From assembly GCA_004009845.1 (NCBI GenBank), contig RMBW01000038.1, forward strand, positions 124,001 to 188,000: DNA of 64,000 nucleotides. Reading direction: 5' to 3'. The notes beneath the pieces were generated by a model that did no database searches, was not told where the DNA came from, and saw only the letters and a program-made list of their open reading frames with translations. The position numbers were made by a program, and so were the translations under genes. Source of the stretch: Davidsoniella eucalypti. Taxonomy: Eukaryota > Ascomycota > Sordariomycetes > Microascales > Ceratocystidaceae. Positions 12,817 through 22,176 of this stretch are shown here, piece after piece. Position 1 is the first letter of the stretch, and each line of letters opens with the position of its first letter.

Positions 12817-14607
12817 TTACATCGAGACATATCTGTCCATAAACTCCCGGAGTTGGCGTCCAGCCGCTTCTGTTGTTTCACGGGCCTCGACTCTTGGGCC
12901 TGTGGGCATCGTGAAGTCCTCAATAAGCCTAGCTTTGAAATAAACCTCAAACCGCTCTTCCAATCCACGAAGCAAGTCGATACAGTCTTCGTATGACTTA
13001 CAATGTTGGAAGTGGAATTCGAAATACGGTCGCCAAGTATGGTGTGATATGATGTGGATGTATGGGGCATGTTGGCATCCAACGTGGTTATGAACCGTAC
13101 AATGTAGCATCTCTTCGAGAATCGACCTGTTATACTGCATGACATAGACGATGGAGAGGTAGCCGAGCTCGACACAATCGATCGCTTTGAGTTTAAACAA
13201 CTTGCTGTGGTCCGTTCGGGCGGCAATACTTTTGATGAACTCCAGAAATCCGTATAGATGTATCAAAGAGTTATTAGAGTTGCAGTCCAAGAGAACGAGC
13301 TCGGGACATTTCACGGCGATGTCGAACATGAAGTTCATATCGCTAGAGTCCAACCCTCCAGGTATTCTGAGAAACTTGATAGTACTAGGCAGTACTAGGC
13401 GTTTATGATCCTTGTGGGTTGTGAGACATCCCTGATACTGAAGATACTCCAGTTTCGGTGTTGAGGCTAGTAATCTGTTGAAGACTTCAACTTGAAGCGC
13501 GACCTCGCCAAGCACCAAAACTCTAAGCTCGGGAAGTCTATCGATACATAGAGATAGCTCATTTTCCCCTAGCATATTGTGTGTGGCTCTCGTGGTTCTA
13601 AGCTCAAGTCTTGTCCATGGTAGTGGCGGTGGCAATCCAGTGAGCTTGTCTGGCTTGTTGGACCCAAGTAGGGTTTCGACATGCTCATAGTTGATATAGT
13701 TAGCCATGAGTTTGACCATTGTCACGCTCTTCGAGTCACTGATGGCTTCCAGAACCTGGGTAAAGGTCTCGTCAACAACCGTGTCACGGATAGATATAAA
13801 CTGCAGACCCGGGGCACTGCGGATGATGTTGATTACTACTTGGGCTGAAAATTCCCGCTCCCGGGTTACTGGCAATATCTCACATTCGAAAAATTGGAGG
13901 GCTGGGAACTGAACGTCTTGCAAGGGCTGGTAGAAATGTATACCAATAGCTGAAACCATGCGCCCAAGGTTGAAATCGAGGGTTTGGAGGGTTTTTGAGT
14001 TTTCACGAATAATCTCTGAATAGGGATATTCCTGGTTTGACTCATCAAGACTGTTGTAGTTGATACTGAAGATTTCGATGTTGCGGCAATTGTTGAGGAT
14101 CATCTCGAAGGTTGCAGGCCCAAGGTATTTCCCATATGAAAGATCGATGAAGTACAAAGCAGAGGGATTTTTCTCAATGATTGTAGCTCTCAACACATCG
14201 CCGCCTTTTGTTGGTCGATCGGGAGGCCCCATTCCCGAGATAGTGGTGTTCATACAAAGATCTTGAAATTCCCGCGAAACTTGGCGAGCACGAATACGCT
14301 CAGCGACAAACAGGAACTTGAATATCATGAGCTTGATCTCAATGGGCAATGAAGCCCAATTGGTGGAGGCGATTTCGTCATCATCACATGAAGCGTCCGC
14401 CGTGTAGAAGGTTGGCTCGGGCGAAGGAGACGGGGAGGGTGAATGACGAGTTTCCGCGCCAATGGTCCTAATGATTTTATTGGCGATTCTCATCATTTTC
14501 TGACGGAAAGGACTTGGGATTCGCTCATTTTTGCTTTTTGAGGTGATCGGACGAAAGGTCACTACGAGGGTATCGCCTGGTTTACGCTCCGGTTGATTAG
14601 AACTCAT
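12817..14607 (-). CDS. F-box protein with leucine-rich-repeat-like body
   Basis: Single-exon reading of 596 residues from the ATG at 14607. The frame is open further upstream to 14868, but that extension is hydrophobic and unlike F-box N-termini, so the internal Met (MSSNQPERKPGD) is preferred. Residues 1-85 are basic then Ser/Pro-rich (SPSPSPSPEP). Residues about 86-120, SLPIEIKLMIFKFLFVAERI followed by RARQVSREFQDLCM, form an F-box, the Skp1-binding module of SCF ubiquitin ligases. The rest has irregular leucine-spaced segments (LRVLVLGEVALQVEVFNRLL, LEYLQYQGC, IKFLRIPGG, ELVLLDCNS) like degenerate LRRs that would select substrates. This is a typical member of the large, fast-evolving fungal F-box family. 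The substrate cannot be read from sequence. It is convergent with the NADH dehydrogenase gene and divergent from the ankyrin gene. Confidence 0.86.
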   Translation of the reverse strand: MSSNQPERKPGDTLVVTFRPITSKSKNERIPSPFRQKMMRIANKIIRTIGAETRHSPSPSPSPEPTFYTADASCDDDEIASTNWASLPIEIKLMIFKFLFVAERIRARQVSREFQDLCMNTTISGMGPPDRPTKGGDVLRATIIEKNPSALYFIDLSYGKYLGPATFEMILNNCRNIEIFSINYNSLDESNQEYPYSEIIRENSKTLQTLDFNLGRMVSAIGIHFYQPLQDVQFPALQFFECEILPVTREREFSAQVVINIIRSAPGLQFISIRDTVVDETFTQVLEAISDSKSVTMVKLMANYINYEHVETLLGSNKPDKLTGLPPPLPWTRLELRTTRATHNMLGENELSLCIDRLPELRVLVLGEVALQVEVFNRLLASTPKLEYLQYQGCLTTHKDHKRLVLPSTIKFLRIPGGLDSSDMNFMFDIAVKCPELVLLDCNSNNSLIHLYGFLEFIKSIAARTDHSKLFKLKAIDCVELGYLSIVYVMQYNRSILEEMLHCTVHNHVGCQHAPYIHIISHHTWRPYFEFHFQHCKSYEDCIDLLRGLEERFEVYFKARLIEDFTMPTGPRVEARETTEAAGRQLREFMDRYVSM

Positions 14608-16705
14608 GGCTGATGTGAGAACTTTGTGGCATGGAGAATCTGCTATAGAAAATATGGTTAGATAAAGGAACAAGAAGGTGGAATAAGCGCGATGGCATTT
14701 TGGGTTGAATATAATCAGAGCAGGTTTGCCACTGTATATACAAGGTTGTATATATTTCAATGCAATCAACTGAGCAATGTTACGGGAGGGGTTATCAGGC
14801 AGCCAAGCGGCAGTACTATAACATTCATCAAAAATAGCTATCCCTGCTTGCAATTCAGGGCGATACAACTAGGTAGTTCCTGAGCATGGAATAAAATGCA
14901 ACCTCATGAACTCAGGTAGAAAACATCCTGAGGAGTACAATGAACACGGGTAGTTGATAGTGATTGTAAGGCAGTGAAGAAGTGAAAGCTTATGGGAGTG
15001 ATTGAACTCACAAAAATGGCAAGTGTGTGATTTATTTAAGCACGATGGTGATATAGAAGATAGAAGATGAAGGCGCACTGTACTTGTGGCTATTCGAACA
15101 GGCTAAGATTGGAGTTGTCGTTTTATTCAAAGGTAAGAGACAAGAAGAGTTTGAAGACGGAAAGGAACAGCGAGACTGCGGCAGAGGACATTCTTATATA
15201 AAAAGGCTATAAGAGCACGCACTTTATAAATCAACACTGCATAATGTACTGTGTGAAAAAACGGTTGCTAGAAATAAGCTGGTCCATCGCCCTACATTGC
15301 TTAGTGCTCATAATTGCGCGATAACGATATCAATAGCGACCCCTCTTCCGGAATTCCATCCGGCCTAGACCTTTCCCCAGATTTCGCCCTACTCTGTAGT
15401 CACCCTACTCGACTAGCTAGAGACGCTATCTTTAATTGAATGATTGAAGAATGGACATTGAAATTTGGCGCTAGTGCCCAACTACATTTGATTAACGACA
15501 CATACTAGGCAGCCATTGGCCTAGACAGTGCTTGCTTCTTGTATCAGGACTATAATGGGCTGTAGATTATGGCTTCGTGTTCAAGTAAGACATGCAGAGG
15601 ACAACACATATAGCCGCCACCAGAGGACAGAGTAGCACTCATTAGTAAGCCAGACAATCAATATCTAGCTACGTATTGTATTATCAGGAACTTGATAGTA
15701 CGTAATGTAACTATGTACTTCGATAACAGCACGAACTACAACACATCACTTCCACTGACCGAAAACTCCCAAGACGCTTCAGTGCAGACATTCCGTATAA
15801 CCCGGCTCTAGTTTATGATATGTATCTAGTTATATCTATACACAGATATCATCTAATTTATCTCACAGCAAGTAGAGACTCCATGTTTGTCTTGTTGATC
15901 CGTACATCCAACACAATACCGGCTCGGGCCCAGATCGAGTTACGACCCGTACCAATAATTTGTCGACTGACGACTGCAATACGATGGATTCAATTCAGGT
16001 GTTGGTCATACCTGAGGACTTGTTCTAGACGCCACCAAGTCTACTTGATACATCTTGTTTGAGACAACAAGTACACCCCGAGAAGGTGTTTTTAGCACCA
16101 ACACTGAAAACTGCGAGCACAAAAGCTACTTATTTCTCAAGAGGCACAACAGCATAGAGGGGATCAAATAAGCCGGTGTTGTGCTTGGATATGCGAGCCC
16201 CTGGTTTTGTGCTGTGCATGAGCCACGATATATATCACTATAGCCTAGTACTACATACTGACGAATATGGTAACAGGAAGTGCTGTATCTGTATTGGTCG
16301 GCTGATGGTCCGATCGCCCAAGCATACAGCTATAACTCTATCCGAACAAAGGTTAATTCTCATTCCGCGTTGTATTCCGAATCGACGTCCTCGCTTCTCC
16401 AGAGATGCCAAACACAGCACAATGACAATACAATTCCACGAGACACGGAGTTCTACATTCGGCCATGTTTTATACTTCTAAATTCTATATTCTAGTTCTC
16501 CTTTATTCGGGATAGGGGATGGCCAGCAATAAGGGGAAGGGGAGGCTTTTGCCAGGTTCAGCAACGGTTGGGAAACTGAAAGGATAAAGGTGCTTCTAGA
16601 AAAGCTGCAACAACTGAAGCTGCTTCCTCGTTTTTACTCATCAATCTCACGATAACCGCAAAGGCTTGTTTCCTGAAAACCCTCCTTCTGCTGCTGCCAC
16701 CAAGA
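14608..16705. other. Divergent intergenic region between F-box and ankyrin genes
   Basis: About 2.1 kb that must hold the promoters of both flanking genes. No gene, RNA or repeat recognised; frames at 14869-15078 (-), 15820-16062 (+) and 16176-16495 (both strands) are short and without domain signals. Base composition is even, with no long homopolymer. Confidence 0.45.
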
Positions 16706-18205
16706 ATGTCAGAAATCTTTTATGACTTTGAGGAACTATCAGTGTACTACGACGCCCCAGAAAGCCTCAGCTCTTGTGAGGAAGACAGCACCGACGACAC
16801 CCCTGACCTCGACATCTACCATTCGTACCGAGATGAGGGCGGTCATTTCACACAATTCAATCTTCCGGAAGAATACGAGGACCCGTTGGTGGCCGACAAC
16901 GACTATACGGAGGACATTCTGTCGGCAGTGCGGGCCGGCGATATATCTGCCTTCAAAATCCTGCTGGACCACCCGCAGGGCTGTCTGTCGCTGAAAGACA
17001 CGCTAGAAAAGGTCCCAGGGGTGTTGCACTTGGCAGAGCATGTATTAGGTCGTGTTGTCCGGACCTGTGATACGTCCAAAGTTGCCAGCATAATACTACA
17101 GACAATTCCGCCAGACGTACTGAAAACACCGATATACGATTCATTCGAAAACAAGAGCTTCAAGTCAGCGTGCCAGGCGACCCAAATCACGCTACTGGAT
17201 GCATTGCTGTTCCTGGCAGTTCAGGGCCTTGGCTGGTCAGTCGACACCAGCTCTATTCCCAACTATGCCGCATTCTCGTTTGCCTTGGCGTCTAGTCGAG
17301 CACCGCGAGAAGCTCTAGTGAACCAGCTGCTCGACATTGGGGCAAACGCCGCAGCCGAGACGTATATGCCAGAAGACCTCGGCATGTTTCTCCTAAGTCC
17401 GGCAAGGCCGGATGAAAGCTACGACATATACCACCGGCAACGCGGTATTCTCCAACTTGCAGCAGCTTGGGCATCTCCAACCTTGATACGACGTCTGATA
17501 GACAGCGGAGCTGATCCCCATCGCGCATACCCCTTTACATATGACGAGCCCATTGGCGAGGAGGAGTTCATGGGAGACGGCGTCACTCCTCTTCATGTAG
17601 CGGCAAGCTATGTAAACGTAGGAGCAGTCGGCGAGTTGCTACTGGCCGGTGCTGACCCAGCAGCTGTGGATGATCAGGGACGCAATGCTCTGCACTGGGC
17701 AATGCGGCGATCATCGTGGATGGGTGAGTTCTGGGGCCCGGAGATCCGCGAGACAGACGATAGAAGTATCTGGTGGACACCACAACTTCACGTGGCCCAG
17801 CTACTACTAGATACTGGACATGTTGACGTGGACGCGGTGGATTCTGGGGGCTACTCGGCCCTCCACTACGCAGCTCAAGAGGGGTTGGTAGGCGTGATAT
17901 CTCTCTTGGTCAACAAAGGTGCCAGAATCACCCAATTATCTCACAAGGGCGAGTCGATGCTACATCTTCTCGCCGAGGCACCACCCCTGGGGATATTTGG
18001 GACAGACGATGCACAGGAGATACGAAATATCCAACGCATAGGCTATGAAGAGCTCCAAGATGCGATTATAGAAAACAACACGAGGATCGAGGTACGGCTG
18101 GTCTTGAGACAACGGTACAAAGGTTTGACAGCCAAGGATAGAGTGTTGAATTATGACGACCGGCGCTTGGATTTCTTTAGGGCATTGCAGGAAGAAGTCC
18201 AATGA
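16706..18205 (+). CDS. Ankyrin-repeat protein
   Basis: Single-exon frame of 499 residues starting MSEIFYDFEELSV. The first roughly 65 residues are strongly acidic (SCEEDSTDDTPDLDIY). From about residue 245 come ankyrin repeats: GILQLAAAWASPTLIRRLID with SGADPHRA (about 245-273), GVTPLHVAASYVNVGAVGEL with LLAGADPAAVD (about 290-321), GRNALHWAMRR with a long acidic loop before VAQLLLDTG (about 325-376), GYSALHYAAQEGLVGVISLL with VNKGARI (about 381-410), and a weak GESMLHLLAEA. The canonical TPLHxAA and LL..GA elements are clear. Ankyrin stacks bind proteins; no enzymatic domain or NACHT partner is present, so the role is a scaffold or adaptor of unknown specificity. Codon usage is balanced and GC-richer than the flanks, supporting a live gene. 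Confidence 0.88.
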   Translation: MSEIFYDFEELSVYYDAPESLSSCEEDSTDDTPDLDIYHSYRDEGGHFTQFNLPEEYEDPLVADNDYTEDILSAVRAGDISAFKILLDHPQGCLSLKDTLEKVPGVLHLAEHVLGRVVRTCDTSKVASIILQTIPPDVLKTPIYDSFENKSFKSACQATQITLLDALLFLAVQGLGWSVDTSSIPNYAAFSFALASSRAPREALVNQLLDIGANAAAETYMPEDLGMFLLSPARPDESYDIYHRQRGILQLAAAWASPTLIRRLIDSGADPHRAYPFTYDEPIGEEEFMGDGVTPLHVAASYVNVGAVGELLLAGADPAAVDDQGRNALHWAMRRSSWMGEFWGPEIRETDDRSIWWTPQLHVAQLLLDTGHVDVDAVDSGGYSALHYAAQEGLVGVISLLVNKGARITQLSHKGESMLHLLAEAPPLGIFGTDDAQEIRNIQRIGYEELQDAIIENNTRIEVRLVLRQRYKGLTAKDRVLNYDDRRLDFFRALQEEVQ

Positions 18206-18455
18206 TTACTGTTGATAGGGATAGATACTTTGTGCATTTTATTGTCTTTTTGTTTCCCTAGTTTGGAGTTTGATATCACAGAACGGGCCTGGAGATATCG
18301 GTGTGTTTTTTTCTTTTCATTTTACTTTCCGGCATATAGAATCACAGTAGAATATTATACAGATAGCTAAAGTTATCATAAGGGCATATTTCATATTTCA
18401 TATTAGCAATATTTGGACAGTTTCAACCAAAAAGAAGAGCGTTTAGGCGAAAACA
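18206..18455. other. 3' flank of the ankyrin gene
   Basis: AT-rich sequence between the ankyrin stop codon and the 3' end of the tRNA-Met gene. T-rich runs near 18240-18330 may serve in 3'-end formation. Nothing else recognised. Confidence 0.4.
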
Positions 18456-18574
18456 TGCTCCGAGTGAGGGTCGAACTCACGACCTTTGGATGGCAATATC
18501 CAGAGGATATCATGATGTGAAATCAGGCTCCTCATGAATATGAGACCACTGCGCTACCACTGCGCCATCGAAGC
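18456..18574 (-). tRNA. tRNA-Met (anticodon CAT) with an intron of about 47 bases
   Basis: On the minus strand a 7-bp acceptor stem GCTTCGA/TCGGAGC pairs fully (one G-T), with A as discriminator. The D arm is GCGC-AGTGGTA-GCGC and the T arm is GTGAG-TTCGACC-CTCAC. The anticodon loop reads C-T-CAT-A with the anticodon at 18542-18540. An intron sits at the usual nuclear position just after the base 3' of the anticodon, roughly 18538-18492. The 3' half of the anticodon stem pairs imperfectly with GTGGT in the alignments I tried, so the exact intron boundary is uncertain and the gene may be slightly degenerate. It is elongator-like: I do not see the features I would expect of a fungal initiator. 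Confidence 0.75.
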
Positions 18575-18591
18575 CTGTTGTATTTCAACCA

Positions 18592-18609
18592 ATTTGGAAT
18601 CGGACGCGA
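18592..18609. repeat. Short perfect hairpin beside the tRNA gene
   Basis: GGAATCG and CGATTCC are separated by four bases, about 20 bases 5' of the tRNA-Met gene on its own (minus) strand. It could be incidental or a remnant of an element end. No function is claimed. Confidence 0.35.
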
Positions 18610-18643
18610 TTCCGGGCCTGATGAATTTTTTGGAGTTTGTGGC

Positions 18644-18658
18644 GTCCAACCCGGGGAG
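18644..18658. repeat. Target-site duplication, left copy
   Basis: GTCCAACCCGGGGAG occurs here and again, identically, at 20233-20247, immediately outside a tandem SINE-like insertion. A 15-bp perfect direct repeat is the length expected from LINE-type target-primed reverse transcription. Confidence 0.8.
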
Positions 18659-20232
18659 CGTCGTATGATCTTAGTGATTCAACCTTCCCTCCTACAACCC
18701 TCGGGGGGGTACCTTTGAGTTCGAGTACCTCCCCCTCCGTCCAAAGACGAATTTTTCCCCTTCGTCGTGGGTTTTAAGAGCGACCAGCACATATCCCCAA
18801 TGCTGCTGTCCATTCTCGTTTTCTATTTCGACACTTGTCGTCTTTGAAGCACCGTTTCGTGAGGCCTTGAGCCCGATTTCCCCTCTCGAGGGATGTTCTC
18901 ACCAACGACCGACCCCGCACCTTTTCGATCGTTGGTCTCCCGAGTCTATCCACTCACCTCAGGGAGCCACACTCACACACGGCGGGCAGCCTTTTGAAGG
19001 TTCCGGATGCCCGACCCCGCGGCGCGGGAATCTTGTCGCTGTTGCTTCATCCATAGCACCCGACTCGATTACGCCAAAATTTTCATTCTTACGGCCACGA
19101 TCACCAGCCTCTTGGAGGCTCACTGAATAGTGGGGATGGTAGCTCCACTTAGGAGTTGGTTTTGTGGATCTGTCTTTTGGGGAATAGTTTTGTGGATGCA
19201 CTGGTTTTTTTTTTTTTTTTTTTTTTGTATTTGTTTTTGCTGCTCATAGTGGAGGTATGGACCACTAGTTCTTCGGGGCTAGGGGACGGTCTCGTCCCGC
19301 ACATACAAAGCTATTGAGTTTGTCGAGCGGAGGACGTTAAATATCTGTCCGGTAGCCAATCCGGCGTCGTATGATCTTAGTGATTTAGGTAGACGTTAAA
19401 TATAATCAAATCAAATCAAATCAAGATCTTAGTGATTTACAACCTTCCCTCCTACAACCCTCGGGGGGGTACCTTTGAGTTCGAGTACCTCCCCCTCCGT
19501 CCAAAGACGAATTTTTCCCCTTCGTCGTGGGTTTTAAGAGCGACCAGCACATATCCCCAATGCTGCTGTCCATTCTCGTTTTCTATTTCGACACTTGTCG
19601 TCTTTGAAGCACCGTTTCGTGAGGCCTTGAGCCCGATTTCCCCTCTCGAGGGATGTTCTCACCAACGACCGACCCCGCACCTTTTCGATCGTTGGTCTCC
19701 CGAGTCTATCCACTCACCTCAGGGAGCCACACTCACACACGGCGGGCAGCCTTTTGAAGGTTCCGGATGCCCGACCCCGCGGCGCGGGAATCTTGTCGCT
19801 GTTGCTTCATCCATAGCACCCGACTCGATTACGCCAATATTTTCATTCTTACGGCCACGATCACCAGCCTCTTGGAGGCTCACTGAATAGTGGGGATGGT
19901 AGCTCCACTTAGGAGTTGGTTTTGTGGATCTGTCTTTTGGGGAATAAGTTTTGTGGATGCACTGTTTTTTTTTTTTTTTTTTTTTTTTTTTGTATTTGTT
20001 TTTGCTGCTCATAGTGGAGGTATGGACCACTAGTTCTTCGGGGCTAGGGGACGGTCTCGTCCCGCACATACAAAGCTATTGAGTTTGTCAAGCGGAAGAC
20101 GTTAAATATCTGTCCGGTAGCCAATCCGGCGTCGTATGATCTTAGTGATTTAGGTAGACGTTAAATATAATCAAATCAAATCAAATCAAAGATCTTAGTG
20201 ATTTAGGTAGACGTTAAATATAATCAAATCAA
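18659..20232 (+). mobile_element. Dimeric SINE-like non-autonomous retroelement
   Basis: One insertion of about 1.57 kb bounded by a 15-bp target duplication. Its contents in order are a 22-base piece of the element tail (18659-18680), unit A (18681-19424), another tail piece (19425-19440), unit B (19441 to about 20189) and a final repeated tail. Units A and B differ at only a handful of positions plus poly-T length, so they are about 99% identical. Each unit starts AACCTTCCCTCC, carries several self-complementary segments (for example ACCAACGA with TCGTTGGT, and GGGCA with TGCCC), a T run (19204-19226 and 19964-19991), then GTCGTATGATCTTAGTGATT and a (TCAAA)n end. Frames of 80-150 codons lie in both orientations but lack any domain. 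The 3' simple-repeat tail and target duplication indicate mobilisation by a LINE in trans. The family name is unknown to me. Confidence 0.8.
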
Positions 20233-20247
20233 GTCCAACCCGGGGAG
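20233..20247. repeat. Target-site duplication, right copy
   Basis: Second perfect copy of GTCCAACCCGGGGAG, directly after the final (TCAAA)n tail of the dimeric element. Confidence 0.8.
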
Positions 20248-20462
20248 TCTCTATAAAAGGTCTAATTGTGCAGGCAGCTGATGCTCTGGCTTTAAGAGCG
20301 GAAGACTAGTGTTTATGTTCTGGCTTTGTCATGGCGTGCCTAGTGTACTTATCTTCCGGATGAAAGGAGTTGTACTGTTCTTATGGGAAAGGCTTCCTTC
20401 ATTGATGGCCTTGAAGCTAGCAATCAGATGTGCGAATGAATGTCAAGTGCCAGTGCAGTTTT

Positions 20463-20537
20463 GTGTCCAATGTCGTATAATCTTAGTGATCCAGGTAGAC
20501 GTTAAATATAGTCAAGTCAAATCGAGTGTCCAATGTC
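20463..20537 (+). mobile_element. Tail-only (51-bp) retroelement insertion with 12-bp target duplication
   Basis: GTGTCCAATGTC at 20463-20474 is repeated exactly at 20526-20537. Between them lie 51 bases matching just the 3' end of the SINE-like family: GTATAATCTTAGTGATCCAG, then GTAGACGTTAAATATA and a TCAAG/TCAAA end. This is the classic product of extreme 5' truncation during target-primed reverse transcription, and it fixes the 3' terminus of the family. Confidence 0.82.
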
Positions 20538-20621
20538 CCGCCCAAGGCTCCAAAACCCTTCGCCTAGGGAGACTTGTCACCAAGCTGAAGGCGTGCTAGG
20601 ACGATATAATTTTCTTTGCCT

Positions 20622-20843
20622 TGGCCGGCGGATCTAAGAAGAGAGAAGCGGACTGGCTCATTATGGCGAACCAGACGTGCTTGCTAAGCAGCAGTATCAA
20701 CGGGACTCCGCTTGGCGCCTATCACGTAAAACCCGGCTTTTGCTTTGAAGACGCAAAAGGCGACAGACAGCTGTCGCTTATCATGCGCAGCTACTTAGTC
20801 ATAATGAAGCCGTCTGTTCCTCTCTTCTTAGATCCGCTAACCA
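20622..20843. mobile_element. MITE-like element with terminal inverted repeats
   Basis: GCGGATCTAAGAAGAG at 20628-20643 has its exact reverse complement at 20822-20837. The match extends outward by six bases with only three differences, all transitions (CC to TT, G to A). It extends inward imperfectly through a shared CATTATG. The enclosed roughly 220 bases hold no protein domain; an open frame exists but is unrecognised. The size and inverted ends resemble a miniature DNA transposon. A clear target duplication was not found, so a fold-back repeat of other origin remains possible. Confidence 0.5.
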
Positions 20844-22176
20844 TTGGGTGAGAAAACCCCCGGTCATACTAACGCGTCTCCGGCTTGATGAGATGTTTTT
20901 TTTTCTCGACGACGGATCTCGGAGCTTTTGGTGGAACATGAGATTGTACCGTCACTTAGTACTCGTGCGCCTTCTTATTGACCTCAAAGGCTGATATCCG
21001 TCACGGTTGATATATCGAATTTAGAAGCCCTTGGATCCCGGCCCGGCTGGCGCAATCGGTATAGCGCAAGAAAAAGCCGAAGAATGCGGCAGTAGGACAA
21101 ACAGCTAGATAGACTCCCAATGTCAGACCTTGAAAGGTTGTACGGTTTGCTCTGGTTATGTGGGAGTTTTTGATCGGAACATCATCAGCCAATTGCTGCA
21201 TAATAAGAGTGAAATCAAAAGTCCAAGATTAACATACATAAATGAATACGACCAGTGAAATGAAGGAACAAAGCTTCTCATCGGATTCTAGAAATGTGTC
21301 TACCGTAAGGGTTGCTCGGGCTTTTTGGGTTATTCTTGCTCGGCGATCTGCCCCTACAGGGAATCCTAGGCTTGACTTCATGCTATACCCTACTCCCGAC
21401 ACTATTACAACATCGTAGCAGAATTAGAGTCTTCACGCCGATGGGATTCGAAGTGGTCGCCGATGTTGTTGCATAAAATCTCTGGCTTCTAGCTTTGTTT
21501 TGTTGATTGGGCAACTGTCACACATGTATGCAAGCGTGAATTTAGATATGGCAGGCGTTTTCTTGTCCAAGCCCGAGTAATTTCGTGACTTATAACTTAC
21601 GATGCAGATCTTTCAGCTCGACGAACATTGAGGACCGCAAAGTAAAAGACCAAAGGATGGTACAAGTTTCCCTTGGTCGGCGAACACTCAGTGTAGAGGC
21701 TTCGATCTAATGGCCGCTGATCCCTGCGCTGGAACATGAATTCAAGAGCGCCTGCTTTTATAGTCTGCCCGCAAGTACATAGGACGAAAGAAGCTAAAGA
21801 ATGCGGGTTGACGAGATACGCTAGGTTCGATTGTGTCAAGCGTAGGATCGCCGACTTGGCTCGACAAGGCCATCGGGAAAAGGATAGCTCCAAGTAGCGG
21901 ATGGAAATAGAGCCCCAAGTCCACCGTAATTCACCTAGTTGGCTTCCAGGTCTGTCTCGGGGATCACTTTGTCGCCGTTTGATACTATCAAAACATTGAA
22001 TATATTCTTTGTTTTACTTTAATTATGCTCCTGAATTTCTCTATCACAGTGGCCACTACTCGCCGTTGATCTAGTATAGATAGGAAGTCCCCGGAGCGTT
22101 AGTTTAGTATAGCCTGATACAAAACGAAGCCACAACCTCCTTCTGTCTTCTTGAAAGAGGCTCGTCATCAGACATC
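20844..22176. other. Intergenic region upstream of the YeeE-like gene
   Basis: No intact gene. A tRNA-like 5' half lies at 21041-21068. Minus-strand frames at 21001-21201, 21597-21893 and 21742-21924 carry hydrophobic stretches (GAILFPMALSS) faintly like an MFS transporter, but with stops and frameshifts, and I could not confirm a family. The last 150 bases form the promoter side of the gene at 22177. Confidence 0.4.
21041..21068 (+). pseudogene. tRNA-like 5' half (acceptor and D arm only)
   Basis: GCCCGGCTGGCGCAATCGGT followed by ATAGCGC has a D arm GCGC..GCGC and the internal A-box spacing of a nuclear tRNA. The anticodon arm and the T arm do not follow. It could be a tRNA relic, a tRNA-derived SINE head or a chance A-box match. 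Confidence 0.35.

Noticed and set aside
14608..14868. N-terminal extension of the F-box frame
   Set aside because: Hydrophobic, compositionally unlike the rest and with no F-box-family counterpart; an internal Met gives a sensible start.
18867..19890. Repeated 87- and 152-codon frames in the duplicated units as a protein-coding gene
   Set aside because: They occur in both orientations and are disrupted in the 38.2-kb copy; repeats plus target duplications explain them as a non-coding retroelement.
18659..20232. Pair of LTRs (two nearly identical direct repeats)
   Set aside because: There is no internal region between them, the target duplication is 15 bp instead of 4-6, and the ends are simple-repeat tails, not TG...CA.
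21597..21924. MFS-transporter-like relic
   Set aside because: Only a short hydrophobic phrase resembles the family, with stops in every continuation; not enough to annotate.
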